A stretch of DNA of 64,000 nt, from assembly GCF_010500995.1 (NCBI RefSeq), contig NZ_QVMK01000014.1, positions 1-64,000 on the forward strand, given 5' to 3'. Of the stretch, positions 1-9,553 are shown one piece after another; position 1 is the first letter of the stretch; each line of letters begins with the position of its first letter. Under the pieces are notes generated by a model. It searched no databases. It was not told the DNA's origin and was given only the letters and a program-made list of their open reading frames with translations. This DNA is from Bacteroides sp. 224 (GTDB taxonomy: Bacteria; Bacteroidota; Bacteroidia; Bacteroidales; Bacteroidaceae). Position numbers and translations under genes: made by a program.

Positions 1-91
1 AAAACAGTGGACTTGATAATCTATCTGAAAAAATAATAGGCAGGAAAAGACACATTTTTATACGCTTGTGTGAAATATGAAAATTATCATG

Positions 92-99
92 TACATTTG
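92..99 (+). promoter_or_regulatory. Bacteroides-type -7 box upstream of the permease
   Basis: TACATTTG matches the Bacteroides primary sigma -7 consensus TAnnTTTG exactly. A TTG lies at 66-68, about 23 bases upstream, slightly more than the usual spacing. It would give a leader of roughly 95 bases before the permease start at 202. The rest of 1-201 is AT-rich and I see no gene in it. Confidence 0.55.
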
Positions 100-201
100 T
101 GATCATACATTTTACAGTCTATAATAATGAATAACAATAGTGTGAACAATCAAAGCCTGTAAGGTGTTTGATAAGATATCTCTAAACAATAAATCCTATA
201 T

Positions 202-2442
202 ATGACTTCACTTAAAAACTCTATAAAAAGCACCGGATTAGGAACTGCCCCCGTTTATTTCACTGCCATATCTACCATACTTGGAGCGGTATTATTCCTC
301 CGTTTCGGGTATGCCACAGGAAGCGTTGGCTTCTGGGGAGTCATTGGAATTATTATATTAGGGCACCTTATTACTATACCTACGGCACTTGCCATTTCGG
401 AAATTGCCACCAACAAACGGGTAGAAGGCGGGGGAGAGTATTTCATTATCTCTCGCTCCTTCGGATTAAAGATTGGCTCCACTATCGGGCTTACGTTATT
501 CTTTTCGCAAGCCATTAGTATTGCTTTCTACATCATTGCTTTTACCGAAACATTTGCTCCGTTCTTCGATTGGTTTCATACTCAATATGGCTATGAACTG
601 CCCAGGCAGATTATCAGTGTACCGGCATTAGTCATTTTATCTCTTGTTATTCTTTTTAAAGGGGTTAATTCGGGGATGAAGATTCTTTATATCGTAAACA
701 TCCTGCTATTGGTGGCCTTGGGATTGTTTTTTCTGGGAAGCCCAATCGATCCGGGCGATGATCTGACAAGGATGCCGGGAAACAACTTCGGCTTCTTCAA
801 CAAAGAAAACTTCTTCATTATTTTCGCTATCTGCTTCCCGGCATTCACTGGCATGACGGCCGGCGTGGGACTTAGTGGCGACCTCAGAAACCCGAGTAAG
901 TCCATACCGCTTGGCACCATGGGAGGCACAGTCACGGGGCTTATTGTATATATACTGATTGTCTGGAAATTATCCGTGTCTGCCTCGCAAGCCGATTTAT
1001 TAGAAGATCAGCTTATCATGTCGCAGATAGCACTTGCAGGTCCTATCATTATCCCAATTGGTTTGGCGGCCTGTACATATTCATCGGCCTTGGGCTCCAT
1101 ATTAGTTGCTCCCCGAACCTTGCAGGCACTTGCCATAGATAATACTTTGCCCATAGGAAAAGTAAACACACTACTTGCCAAAGGAAAAGGAAAAAACAAA
1201 GAACCTTTTAATGCTACCATCTTAGCCTCACTCATTGCGCTGATCTTTATATTAATGGGTAATATCGATCAGGTAGCAGAAATCATTTCTATGTTCTTCC
1301 TGATTACGTATGGTTGTTTGTGTCTTATATCTTTCTTGAATCATTTTGGTTCGCCTCCCTCCTACCGTCCGAGGTTTAAGTCGAAGTGGTTTTTCTCGCT
1401 GGGCGGCTTCCTGCTTTCTGTATGGGTGATGTTTATGATTAATCCATTTTACACAATTCTGGCTTACGTGGTTATCATTATCATCTATTTACTGATAGAA
1501 CACTCCAACAAAGACCAAAAAGGATTGGTCGAAATATTCGAAGGAGCTTTATTTCAGCTCAATAGGCATGTGCGTGTATTTATGCAGAAAAGCCAGGCAA
1601 ACATGGAGCATGAGGAATGGCGACCGTCGGCTATTTGTGTTTCTCCTAACTCCTTCGAAAGAGATAAGGTATTGGAGCTAATGAGATGGATTAGTCACCA
1701 GCACGGGTTTGGCACCTACTTCCATTTTATTGAAGGATATTTCAGTAAGCAAACATATACCGAAGCGCAAGAGATATTGCGTCAGCTTGTTACTACTCAA
1801 AAAGAGCATGGCAGTGCGTTGTATATCGACACGATGATATCTCCCTCCTATACCTCGGCTATTGCTCAGGTTATTCAGGCGCCATCCATCTCCGGCATGG
1901 AGAACAACATGGTGGTATTTGAATACGACAAGCAACAACCGGAGGAGTTGAGCCGCGTTCTGGATAATATCAATATTGTACGAGCAGGCGACTTTGACGT
2001 TTGCATCTTTGCAGGCTCTCACTACCCTATTCGCAACCGAAACGATATTCATGTTTGGATTCGGCAAACAGATGAGAAGAATACCAACCTGATGATTCTG
2101 TTAGGATACATCATTATGGCACACCCCGACTGGCGCAGAAGCCAGATCAAGATATTCATCACCAGCACCAACGAGAACACAGATGAGGTTAAACAGGAGT
2201 TGGAAGAACGTATAGCCGTGGGGCGTCTTCCTATTACCTTAACCAACATAGAGATTATCCTTCTTGGAGAACATCAAACGCTAAGTGATGCTGTTTTGGA
2301 ACGTTCCAAATATGCAGGTTTAACGCTCATTGGTTTCAGGGAAGAGATTATCAAGCACGAGCCAATGAACTTCTTCAACGAATTTCAGGGCATTGGAGAT
2401 GTATTGTTTGTGAATGCTTCACACTCAAAAGTAATCAGCTAA
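202..2442 (+). CDS. APC-superfamily permease, SLC12 (cation-chloride cotransporter)-like
   Basis: A 746-residue inner-membrane transporter. The first ~450 residues contain about 12 hydrophobic helices; the opening segment (residues ~13-40, with the run TAISTILGAVLFLRFGYATG) resembles TM1 of the amino acid/polyamine/cation-chloride superfamily, including its broken glycine-containing helix. The last ~290 residues are soluble, with alternating beta and alpha character, as in the cytoplasmic C-terminal domain of SLC12-type cotransporters. Known family members move amino acids or couple Na+/K+/Cl- transport; the substrate here cannot be read from sequence. It is a single gene, convergent with valS and separated from it by a shared hairpin. 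Start chosen at 202 because the protein begins with a short polar tail just before TM1 and a promoter-like box lies upstream. Confidence 0.75.
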   Translation: MTSLKNSIKSTGLGTAPVYFTAISTILGAVLFLRFGYATGSVGFWGVIGIIILGHLITIPTALAISEIATNKRVEGGGEYFIISRSFGLKIGSTIGLTLFFSQAISIAFYIIAFTETFAPFFDWFHTQYGYELPRQIISVPALVILSLVILFKGVNSGMKILYIVNILLLVALGLFFLGSPIDPGDDLTRMPGNNFGFFNKENFFIIFAICFPAFTGMTAGVGLSGDLRNPSKSIPLGTMGGTVTGLIVYILIVWKLSVSASQADLLEDQLIMSQIALAGPIIIPIGLAACTYSSALGSILVAPRTLQALAIDNTLPIGKVNTLLAKGKGKNKEPFNATILASLIALIFILMGNIDQVAEIISMFFLITYGCLCLISFLNHFGSPPSYRPRFKSKWFFSLGGFLLSVWVMFMINPFYTILAYVVIIIIYLLIEHSNKDQKGLVEIFEGALFQLNRHVRVFMQKSQANMEHEEWRPSAICVSPNSFERDKVLELMRWISHQHGFGTYFHFIEGYFSKQTYTEAQEILRQLVTTQKEHGSALYIDTMISPSYTSAIAQVIQAPSISGMENNMVVFEYDKQQPEELSRVLDNINIVRAGDFDVCIFAGSHYPIRNRNDIHVWIRQTDEKNTNLMILLGYIIMAHPDWRRSQIKIFITSTNENTDEVKQELEERIAVGRLPITLTNIEIILLGEHQTLSDAVLERSKYAGLTLIGFREEIIKHEPMNFFNEFQGIGDVLFVNASHSKVIS

Positions 2443-2479
2443 GTTTCTCACTTTTCTCAACGGCGTGAGAATAATACAA

Positions 2480-2513
2480 AAACGGTCGCACGAAAATCTT
2501 CCGGCGACCGTTT
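2480..2513. terminator. Bidirectional terminator between permease and valS
   Basis: A perfect 10-bp stem (AAACGGTCGC at 2480-2489 pairing with GCGACCGTTT at 2504-2513) with a 14-base loop. T-rich sequence follows on the plus strand (TTTATTT) and on the minus strand (TTTTTG). It sits between two convergent genes and suits both. Confidence 0.8.
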
Positions 2514-2532
2514 ATTTACTAAGTAAAGTCTT

Positions 2533-5157
2533 CTATTTCTTCAAAGCCGCAATGCTTTCTTTTAAAGATTGAATAATACTTTCCGCATCTGCTTGCTTCT
2601 TGCGTTCCATTTCAAGAACAGCAGCCGGAGCATTGCTTACGAATTTCTCGTTGCTTAGTTTCTTCAACACACCTTGAAGGAATCCTTCTTTGTGTTTCAG
2701 CTCAGCTTCCATACGAGCTATCTCAGCTTCGGCATCAATCATATTACCCAACGGAACAGCAAATTCGGTGGTTCCAATCATGAAAGAAGCGGCACCATCT
2801 GATTTAGTATCTACTACGGTAATATTTGAGATATTACACATCTTAATAATAGCTGCACCAAACTCTGCTATCGGGTTCTGTCCAACGATTTGTAACTCCA
2901 AAGGTTCTTTCTGAGCAATGCTCTTCTGCAAACGAATACTACGTATATTACTAATAACCTCTTTTGCGATGTCGAAATCAGCAAGGAAGCTTTTATCTAC
3001 ATACGTATCCAAACAAAGAGCCTGTACCATAATACTTTCTCCCGAATCGCGTTCATACATTTGATGCCACAACTCTTCGGTGATAAAAGGCATAAACGGA
3101 TGAAGCAGTTTCAGCAAATTATCAAGGAAACAGATGGTAACGCTATAAGTTGTTCTGTCAATACCTTGTCCGTAAGCCGGCTTAATTAACTCCAGATACC
3201 AAGAAGAGAACTCGTCCCAGAAGAGTTTATAAACAGCCATCAGGGCTTCGCTCAAACGATATTTGCCGAATAAGTCGGCTACTTCCGCAGCAATTTCGTT
3301 CTGTTTAGACTCAAACCAATGAGTAGCCAGTTTGTTGGCTTCAGGCATTGGAAGCGAAGAATCTACCGTCCACCCTTTAATCAAACGGAAAGCATTCCAT
3401 ATTTTACTGTTGAAGTTACGTCCTTGTTCGCAAAGCGCATCATCAAACAAGATGTCGTTTCCGGCAGGAGCCGAAAGCATCATTCCCATACGCACACCAT
3501 CGGCACCGTATCTATCAATCAGTTCCAACGGATCGGGAGAGTTGCCCAATGATTTAGACATCTTACGTCCTTGCTTATCGCGCACAATACCTGTAAAGTA
3601 CACATTCTTAAATGGCATGTCTCCTTCATACTCATATCCGGCCATAATCATACGGGCTACCCAGAAGAAAATAATATCCGGCCCGGTCACCAAATCGCTG
3701 GTTGGATAATAGTACTTCATTTCTTCATTGCCCGGTTCCAAAATACCATTGAACAACGAAATAGGCCACAACCAAGAAGAGAACCAAGTATCCAAACAGT
3801 CTTCATCCTGACGAATATCGGCAAGAGTCAAGTTGGCATTTCCGGTTTTCGCTTTGGCTTTTTCCAATGCTTCCTGCTCGTTCATGGCTACTACATAGCC
3901 TCCTTCGGGCAAGAACCAGGCAGGTATACGATGCCCCCACCACAATTGGCGACTGATGTTCCAGTCTTTGATGTTTTCCATCCAGTGGCGATAGGTGTTC
4001 TTATATTTAGGCGGATAGAATTTCAATTCATCATCCATTACAGGCTTCAAAGCAATCTCTGCCAGATGTTCCATTTTAAGGAACCATTGCATAGACAGTT
4101 TCGGTTCAATAACCACGCTGGTACGCTCGGAATATCCTACTTTATTGGTGTAGGTTTCTTCCTTTTCCAACAATCCGGCAGCAGTCAGGTCGATAACGAT
4201 TTGTTTGCGAACATCAAAACGATCCATGCCGATGTATAACTCACCGGCTTCGCTGATAGTTCCGTTATCATTAAAGATGTCGATGATAGGAAGGTTGTAC
4301 TTCTCGCCGAGCATATAGTCGTTTACATCATGCGCCGGAGTTACTTTCAAACAACCTGTACCAAATTCGATATCTACATATTCATCTTCAATCACAGGAA
4401 TCACCCGGTTTACCAACGGTACAATTACTTTCTTCCCTTTCAGGTGTTGGTTCTTGGGGTCATTGGGGTTGATACACATTGCCACATCACCCATAATAGT
4501 TTCGGGACGAGTGGTAGCCACAACGGCATACGTATCTTCTCCCTCTACTTTATAGCGGAGGTAGTAAAGTTTTCCATGCTCTTCTTTGTAGATTACTTCT
4601 TCGTCGGAAACGGCAGTCAGCGCTTGAGGGTCCCAATTTACCATACGTACACCGCGGTAGATGAGTCCTTTTTCGTGCAAATTATTGAATACTTTCAATA
4701 CGCTTTCGCTACGAATTTCGTCCATCGTAAAAGCAGTACGATCCCAGTCGCAAGATGCTCCTAAGCGACGAAGCTGCTTAAGGATGATTCCTCCATGCTC
4801 TTCTGTCCATTCCCAGGCATGTTTCAAAAATTCTTCGCGGGTAAGGTCTGTTTTCTTAATGCCTTGTGCAGCCAGTTTGTTTACTACTTTGGCTTCCGTA
4901 GCAATAGATGCGTGGTCTGTTCCCGGCACCCAGCAGGCATTTTTACCTTCCATACGGGCACGACGAATCAGAATATCCTGAATGGTATTATTAAGCATGT
5001 GTCCCATGTGCAGGACACCTGTGACGTTAGGGGGCGGTATGACGATGGTGTAAGGCTCACGACCATCGGGTTTCGAACTGAACAGTTTATGCTCCATCCA
5101 ATACTGGTACCATTTTCCCTCTACATCAGCGGGATTGTACTTGCTTGCTAATTCCAT
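2533..5157 (-). CDS. valS: Valine--tRNA ligase
   Basis: Class I aminoacyl-tRNA synthetase of 874 residues, the usual length for Bacteroidetes ValRS. It charges tRNA-Val in the cytoplasm. Visible signatures: N-terminal [15 protein letters not shown] with the HIGH-type motif HMGH at residues 50-53; the editing (CP1) domain with TTRPET at ~215-220 and [12 protein letters not shown] at ~266-277; KMSKS at 532-536; and a C-terminal anticodon-binding region followed by a coiled-coil arm (last ~65 residues, rich in Glu/Lys) that is typical of ValRS. No catalytic signature is missing. It is transcribed alone, with its own -7 box immediately upstream at 5197-5204. Confidence 0.97.
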   Translation of the reverse strand: MELASKYNPADVEGKWYQYWMEHKLFSSKPDGREPYTIVIPPPNVTGVLHMGHMLNNTIQDILIRRARMEGKNACWVPGTDHASIATEAKVVNKLAAQGIKKTDLTREEFLKHAWEWTEEHGGIILKQLRRLGASCDWDRTAFTMDEIRSESVLKVFNNLHEKGLIYRGVRMVNWDPQALTAVSDEEVIYKEEHGKLYYLRYKVEGEDTYAVVATTRPETIMGDVAMCINPNDPKNQHLKGKKVIVPLVNRVIPVIEDEYVDIEFGTGCLKVTPAHDVNDYMLGEKYNLPIIDIFNDNGTISEAGELYIGMDRFDVRKQIVIDLTAAGLLEKEETYTNKVGYSERTSVVIEPKLSMQWFLKMEHLAEIALKPVMDDELKFYPPKYKNTYRHWMENIKDWNISRQLWWGHRIPAWFLPEGGYVVAMNEQEALEKAKAKTGNANLTLADIRQDEDCLDTWFSSWLWPISLFNGILEPGNEEMKYYYPTSDLVTGPDIIFFWVARMIMAGYEYEGDMPFKNVYFTGIVRDKQGRKMSKSLGNSPDPLELIDRYGADGVRMGMMLSAPAGNDILFDDALCEQGRNFNSKIWNAFRLIKGWTVDSSLPMPEANKLATHWFESKQNEIAAEVADLFGKYRLSEALMAVYKLFWDEFSSWYLELIKPAYGQGIDRTTYSVTICFLDNLLKLLHPFMPFITEELWHQMYERDSGESIMVQALCLDTYVDKSFLADFDIAKEVISNIRSIRLQKSIAQKEPLELQIVGQNPIAEFGAAIIKMCNISNITVVDTKSDGAASFMIGTTEFAVPLGNMIDAEAEIARMEAELKHKEGFLQGVLKKLSNEKFVSNAPAAVLEMERKKQADAESIIQSLKESIAALKK

Positions 5158-5196
5158 GTTCTTTTAATCTTTTAATATACAGTTGATATGAGGATG

Positions 5197-5204
5197 CAAA
5201 ATTA
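5197..5204 (-). promoter_or_regulatory. -7 box for valS
   Basis: On the minus strand this reads TAATTTTG, an exact TAnnTTTG match about 40 bases before the valS start, in the short gap after the preceding gene. It suggests valS is transcribed separately from the gene at 5219-5857. Confidence 0.55.
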
Positions 5205-5218
5205 ATAAAATATATGGA

Positions 5219-5857
5219 TCAAATTTTGCCTCCCTCTTTTATTTGCAAACGGAAAGATAATTTATATCCTTCGAATATAGCGATTCCGTAAAACAATGCC
5301 GTCATCGACATCAGATTCTCTACCAAAGATGACATAACCAATGACATGGGAATTTCTCTCAATGCTTCAAAGAAAGGCATCTCAAAATCTCTCGCCGTAT
5401 AGCCTACAATAGACAGATAGTCGCCCAGCACACAGCCAAGTAAAGCCATGCAGGCTCCCAACACACCAAATACCGGTGTAACTCCCTTTCCAAAAAGACG
5501 TATGGCATAACCTACCAGAAATCCCATCCCTACAGCCATATAGCCTATTTGCATGCCGGAGGATACAGAAATCAACGCCCATACAATAGCACCTGCCACA
5601 CAAGCAGCCAAGCCGGCAACCACAGCCATGGGCATATTCTGTTCTTTTTTCAATTGTTCTATATCGAAAGCATTGGCAGATACTTCTTCTTCGGGAAGCG
5701 GTGCGTTTTGTATCAATGCTTCATCTAATTGAAAATCATTACATTCTCCCTCAAACACGGGGTTTGCGTTTGTGCGTTTGCAAACAAGTCCTCTGCCTGT
5801 TACGAAGCTGCGCGAGGTACAGTTACGGCAAGCTTCCAGTCCTTCAAGTTTTCTCAT
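5219..5857 (-). CDS. Putative zinc-ribbon membrane protein of unknown function
   Basis: 212 residues. The N-terminus has four cysteines in the pattern C10-x2-C13-x12-C26-x12-C39, which could bind zinc or another metal. A polar linker follows, then four predicted membrane helices between residues ~75 and ~205 rich in Ala, Gly and Val. I do not recognise a named family with certainty. The arrangement (short Cys-rich cytoplasmic head on a multi-helix anchor) is common among uncharacterised Bacteroidetes membrane proteins. It lies 61 bases upstream of valS on the same strand, but valS appears to have its own promoter, so a shared function is not implied. Confidence 0.6.
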   Translation of the reverse strand: MRKLEGLEACRNCTSRSFVTGRGLVCKRTNANPVFEGECNDFQLDEALIQNAPLPEEEVSANAFDIEQLKKEQNMPMAVVAGLAACVAGAIVWALISVSSGMQIGYMAVGMGFLVGYAIRLFGKGVTPVFGVLGACMALLGCVLGDYLSIVGYTARDFEMPFFEALREIPMSLVMSSLVENLMSMTALFYGIAIFEGYKLSFRLQIKEGGKI

Positions 5858-5874
5858 AATTTATATATAGTAGT

Positions 5875-6009
5875 TAGTAGCTACAGCCTCACCCCAACCC
5901 TCTCCAAAGGAGAGGGGGAAAGAGGTTACAGCTGTCGCAGAATGTTTGCATAATATATTTCATGCCTCCCTCTCCTTTGGAGAGGGCTGGGGTGAGGCTG
6001 TATCTACTA
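5875..6009. repeat. Large inverted repeat with nested palindrome
   Basis: Two 42-base arms (5875-5916 and 5968-6009) are reverse complements with two mismatches, separated by 51 bases. Each arm contains the smaller palindrome CCCTCTCCAAAGGAGAGGG. It fills the gap between two divergently transcribed genes. The sequence resembles widespread REP-like intergenic repeats seen in Bacteroidetes genomes. Confidence 0.85.
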
Positions 6010-6071
6010 GCCATTTACTTAAATTTCGCAAATATAGCCATATTTCTCCTGCCTGTTGTTTATTTATTGCA

Positions 6072-6079
6072 TATTTTTG
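6072..6079 (+). promoter_or_regulatory. -7 box for the DUF3810 gene
   Basis: TATTTTTG is an exact TAnnTTTG match 25 bases before the start codon at 6105. No convincing -33 TTTG is seen at the right distance. Confidence 0.4.
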
Positions 6080-6104
6080 TATTCTCGAATATACTTAACT
6101 GCCC

Positions 6105-7193
6105 ATGAGAATAAAACGTACTACACTCATACACTGGAGTATTATGGCTTTCTGTCTGATTCTTATTTGGATCACTCAATCCGTACCTGCCTGGGGAGAG
6201 GGGTATGCTCGTTTTGTGTATCCTTATATATATAGAGTTCTCTCGCCTGTTTCGGGTATATTTCCATTCTCGGTGGGCGATCTTTTTATATTTCTTAGCT
6301 TATTAGGTATTATAGTTTATCCGATTGTCGGACGTATCAGAAAAATACGATGGATAAAAATCCTGCAACATATTATTCAATACTTAGTATGGGTTTATAT
6401 TTGGTTCTACCTGGCATGGGGGCTTAACTATTCTCAACAGAGCTTTTTACAACGTGCACAAGTGCCTTACATAGCTTATACACCCGAAATATTTCAAGAC
6501 TTTGTAAACGACTATATCGAGAATCTGAACACTACTTTTGATTCGGTGCCGGAAACTAACAAGTCTGTCATTCACGAAGAAATCATCTACGAATACAAAC
6601 AAAACAGTCGGGAATTAGCCATACATACTCCCCAAGGAAAGCCTAAAGTAAAAACGATGATGTTTACTCCGCTCATTTCCAAAATGGCAATTACAGGATA
6701 CATGGGTCCTTTCTTTTGCGAGTTTAATGTGAATGGCGACTTACTCCCCTATCAATATGCAACTACTTACGCCCACGAAATGGCCCATCTTCTTGGAATA
6801 ACCAGCGAAGCAGAAGCTAATTTTTATGCGTATCAGGTCTGCACCCGCTCGGAGAATCAATTCATAAAATTCTGCGGCTACTTCTCTGTACTAAATCATG
6901 TATTGGGAAATGCCCGAAGATTATATACCGAAGAGGAATATAAAGAATTATTTCAACGCATCAACCCAAAGATTATTGAACTGGCACGATTCCATCAACA
7001 ATATTGGAGCGATAAATACAGTCCGCTTATCGGAGATATTCAGGATTGGATGTATAACCTTTATTTAAAAGGGAATAAGATTTCAAGCGGAACGAAGAAT
7101 TATTCGGAGGTTATAGGGTTGCTGATTTCATGGAGAGAATATAATAAAAGAGATAATTTTACCACAGAGGACGCAGAGGGCACAGAGTTTTAA
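6105..7193 (+). CDS. DUF3810-type membrane-anchored putative zinc metalloprotease
   Basis: 362 residues. Membrane helices lie at roughly residues 12-28, 53-76 and 88-106, followed by a soluble domain. That domain carries HEMAH at residues 224-228 and a downstream acidic SEAEANF at 234-240, the HExxH plus Glu arrangement of gluzincin-type zinc peptidases. Family knowledge: DUF3810 proteins are common, uncharacterised Bacteroidetes proteins with this motif. The last ten residues (353-362, TTEDAEGTEF) and the stop codon are encoded by one arm of a palindromic repeat, so the native C-terminus has probably been replaced or extended. The mazG gene follows 65 bases downstream on the same strand. Confidence 0.8.
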   Translation: MRIKRTTLIHWSIMAFCLILIWITQSVPAWGEGYARFVYPYIYRVLSPVSGIFPFSVGDLFIFLSLLGIIVYPIVGRIRKIRWIKILQHIIQYLVWVYIWFYLAWGLNYSQQSFLQRAQVPYIAYTPEIFQDFVNDYIENLNTTFDSVPETNKSVIHEEIIYEYKQNSRELAIHTPQGKPKVKTMMFTPLISKMAITGYMGPFFCEFNVNGDLLPYQYATTYAHEMAHLLGITSEAEANFYAYQVCTRSENQFIKFCGYFSVLNHVLGNARRLYTEEEYKELFQRINPKIIELARFHQQYWSDKYSPLIGDIQDWMYNLYLKGNKISSGTKNYSEVIGLLISWREYNKRDNFTTEDAEGTEF

Positions 7194-7239
7194 TTCAGAA
7201 TTAATTACTCCTCTGTTCCCCTCTGTGTTCTCTGTGGTG
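7161..7239. repeat. CACAGAGG-type inverted repeat overlapping a coding end
   Basis: The left arm (7161-7187, beginning ACCACAGAGGACGCAGAGGG) and the right arm (7211-7239, ending CTCTGTGTTCTCTGTGGTG) are imperfect reverse complements. The left arm lies inside the DUF3810 coding sequence and the right arm in the gap before mazG. It can form a hairpin in the bicistronic transcript. Confidence 0.8.
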
Positions 7240-7258
7240 AATATTTAAATAAAAAGCT

Positions 7259-8041
7259 ATGAGTACAAGAGAAGAAAAAATGGAAGCCTTCGGTCGCTTC
7301 CTCGATATTTTAGATGAGTTGAGAGAGAAATGTCCCTGGGACAAAAAACAAACCAATGAGAGTCTTCGCCCCAACACTATAGAAGAGACTTACGAGCTTT
7401 GCGATGCATTAATACGTAACGACAAAGACGAAATATGCAAAGAGCTGGGAGATGTTTTGTTACACATAGCTTTCTATGCCAAGATTGCCTCCGAGAAAGG
7501 AGATTTTGATATAAAGGATGTATGCGACCGCCTTTGCGAGAAGCTTATATTCCGTCACCCACATGTATTTGGCGATACACAAGCAGAAACCGCCGGACAA
7601 GTATCCGAAAATTGGGAACAATTGAAACTGAAAGAAAAAGGTGGCAATAAAACGGTATTGAGTGGTGTACCTGCTGCTCTCCCCTCGCTGATTAAAGCGT
7701 ATCGCATTCAGGATAAAGCACGAAATGTAGGTTTCGACTGGTCGCAAAAAGAAGATGTATGGGATAAAGTAAAGGAAGAGTTTGAAGAACTTCAAGTCGA
7801 AATTTCCAATATGGATAAAGATAAAGCAGAAGCAGAGTTTGGCGACCTTTTCTTTAGCCTGATTAATGCAGCACGCCTGTACAAAATTAACCCGGACAAT
7901 GCTTTGGAACGTACCAACCAGAAGTTTATCTATCGCTTCAACTACTTGGAAGAAAAAACCATTAAAGAAGGAAGAAATCTTAAAGATATGACCTTAGAAG
8001 AAATGAATGCTATTTGGAATGAAGCGAAACGAAATGAGTAA
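7259..8041 (+). CDS. mazG: Nucleoside triphosphate pyrophosphohydrolase MazG
   Basis: 260 residues, the normal two-domain MazG length. It hydrolyses NTPs and dNTPs to the monophosphate and pyrophosphate, acting as a housecleaning enzyme in the cytoplasm. The EExxE motif is at residues 42-46 (EETYE) and the paired ExxD is in KELGDVL at residues 61-67. A second, more degenerate copy follows (EEFEELQVE, then EFGDLFFSLINAARL). The N-terminal CPWDKKQT segment is typical of the family. It sits 65 bases after the DUF3810 gene and could be co-transcribed with it. Confidence 0.93.
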   Translation: MSTREEKMEAFGRFLDILDELREKCPWDKKQTNESLRPNTIEETYELCDALIRNDKDEICKELGDVLLHIAFYAKIASEKGDFDIKDVCDRLCEKLIFRHPHVFGDTQAETAGQVSENWEQLKLKEKGGNKTVLSGVPAALPSLIKAYRIQDKARNVGFDWSQKEDVWDKVKEEFEELQVEISNMDKDKAEAEFGDLFFSLINAARLYKINPDNALERTNQKFIYRFNYLEEKTIKEGRNLKDMTLEEMNAIWNEAKRNE

Positions 8042-8149
8042 CGAATAAGGTTTCTGCAAGTAATTGTTTGGAGAAGCAAGATAAAAAATGGTATCAGTTA
8101 GATGCCACAGCGAGAAGTCATTCAACTCGTTTATAAATCATTCTTTTTG

Positions 8150-8157
8150 TACATTTG
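8150..8157 (+). promoter_or_regulatory. -7 box for the lipoprotein gene; argues against an upstream start
   Basis: TACATTTG is an exact TAnnTTTG match. The open frame of the next gene extends upstream to a TTG inside this box (8155), so translation most likely begins at the ATG at 8251 and not here. The implied leader is about 85-90 bases. The 8042-8250 gap shows nothing else. Confidence 0.55.
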
Positions 8158-8250
8158 CGAAAAACAGTGTATATTGCATCTTATGGAGTGTATAGGAGTT
8201 TAATGATCTACTGGAGATGCCGGAATACGCTATTAATCAAGAAAACAACT

Positions 8251-8985
8251 ATGATAAACAACTTGAGAATAATTATAATTTCTGTATGTGTATCTATGAT
8301 ATTATGTTCCTGCTTTGATAACAAACCTTGGACAAGACCAATTCCCAAATGTATCAATGATACAATAAACCGTCCCGACTATGTATCTTCTAAGGCAACT
8401 TATATTATAGAGGTAGGAGGCGAAGTGACAAACGATGAACCTTGCTTCATCTATTGGGTAGAATATCTTGGTTCTGCAACTATAAACGATAAGGTATATC
8501 CATATATCAAGAAAATACTTGTTTATTACAGCAAACATGAAATTGATACGATGTATCTTGAAAATCCGGATATCCGAAATGGGAAGATTAAAATAGATGA
8601 CCAAAAGGCTTACATTACACCTGTTAGTAATGGAGATGGTTTACATGAGATCTCAATTGTTAACGGGAAAGACACGATTAAAGTGCATGAATCATACGGT
8701 TTCGGAAAAGATGAAAGAATTTCAAGTTTTAAGTTTGATAAAGAACTTAATAAAATGCGATTTAATGGATATAGAGAATGTAGTATTACAGTGGAAAACG
8801 GTGAAATAACACTACACTACGAGGGTGATATAAAATACAAACTATCTAAAGACTGTAAATTGGAAGACGTTAAAACGGAAAATATGTGCTATATGGATGA
8901 TGATAATGGGAAAATTTACTTTTTAGAGCGTGATTGTTTCATAGAGCCCGTTAATCCTGAAGATTGGTATTCTTCACTATATTAA
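8251..8985 (+). CDS. Hypothetical lipoprotein
   Basis: 244 residues from the ATG at 8251. The N-terminus is a lipoprotein signal: MINNLR, then a hydrophobic stretch, ending in LCSC, so a cysteine near residue 20 would be lipidated. The mature part is rich in Lys, Asp and Tyr with a predicted beta-strand pattern, and I do not recognise a family. The codon use looks more AT-rich than its neighbours. Two small membrane-protein genes follow at short spacing (18 and 6 bases), so the three probably form one transcript. The context suggests an accessory envelope cluster; function unknown. Confidence 0.65.
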   Translation: MINNLRIIIISVCVSMILCSCFDNKPWTRPIPKCINDTINRPDYVSSKATYIIEVGGEVTNDEPCFIYWVEYLGSATINDKVYPYIKKILVYYSKHEIDTMYLENPDIRNGKIKIDDQKAYITPVSNGDGLHEISIVNGKDTIKVHESYGFGKDERISSFKFDKELNKMRFNGYRECSITVENGEITLHYEGDIKYKLSKDCKLEDVKTENMCYMDDDNGKIYFLERDCFIEPVNPEDWYSSLY

Positions 8986-9003
8986 AACTTTAATTGTTTT
9001 ACA

Positions 9004-9273
9004 ATGGAACACCTAAAAACATACTTTGAAGAAAACCCCGCACATTTCGGGTACATATTAATCGCATTGGGAATCGCTATGCTGGTTGCAAGTATTAAAG
9101 GCTCGAAATGGTTATTCGAAAAAGATGTAATCGGCTCTACCTACAGCCTGAACAAACTGGATGGCTGGATCAATATTTTCGGGAAGAAGACGGCACGAGT
9201 GGTAGCAGGTATATGCTCTGTACTACTTATTTTGGTTGGGGTGTTTTGGGTTTGGTTGTATAAAACTGTGTAA
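9004..9273 (+). CDS. Small two-helix membrane protein, possibly Imm17-like immunity protein
   Basis: 89 residues with a polar N-terminus containing FEENPAHFGY, one membrane helix at ~17-32, a central loop with KGSKWLFE, and a second helix at ~64-86. Length and layout resemble the Imm17 family of immunity proteins of polymorphic toxin systems, but this is a resemblance from memory and not a demonstrated match. No toxin gene is visible nearby. It lies between a lipoprotein gene and another small membrane protein gene, probably in one transcript. Confidence 0.55.
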   Translation: MEHLKTYFEENPAHFGYILIALGIAMLVASIKGSKWLFEKDVIGSTYSLNKLDGWINIFGKKTARVVAGICSVLLILVGVFWVWLYKTV

Positions 9274-9279
9274 AACAAG

Positions 9280-9549
9280 ATGAATAGATTTATTTTTGTC
9301 TCTATCCTTTTGTTGTTATATGTGCTGCTATCATACATATACAGTTCACCTAATTACGGAAATGGATTTTCTTTGGGATATCCTGTTTTTTATTACGAGT
9401 TCTATGTCAGCACAACAGAGAAACAATGGGGTACAAACATTTTAAACCTCTTATTAAATGTATTGATTGTTTTTTCCATTTACCAGATTGTTCGAACAAC
9501 AATCTGGCAAATTAAAAGATTTTCAAGAAAACACACAGAGGATATGTAA
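9280..9549 (+). CDS. Small two-helix membrane protein, unknown function
   Basis: 89 residues with an N-terminal hydrophobic segment (residues ~4-22), a short aromatic-rich extracytoplasmic loop (Tyr, Phe and Gly rich, ~23-48) and a second helix (~55-72), ending in a basic tail. I do not recognise it. It starts 6 bases after the preceding small gene and its end nearly touches the convergent DUF4450 gene (4-base gap). No terminator separates the two. Confidence 0.5.
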   Translation: MNRFIFVSILLLLYVLLSYIYSSPNYGNGFSLGYPVFYYEFYVSTTEKQWGTNILNLLLNVLIVFSIYQIVRTTIWQIKRFSRKHTEDM

Positions 9550-9553
9550 CAGA

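Noticed and set aside
3571..4239. Long plus-strand open frame opposite valS
   Set aside because: It is an antisense shadow of valS with no recognisable protein features; the other long frames opposite valS, groEL and the SusC genes were rejected for the same reason.
8155..8250. N-terminal extension of the lipoprotein gene to a TTG at 8155
   Set aside because: The TTG is inside an exact -7 box and the extension would bury the lipoprotein signal peptide.
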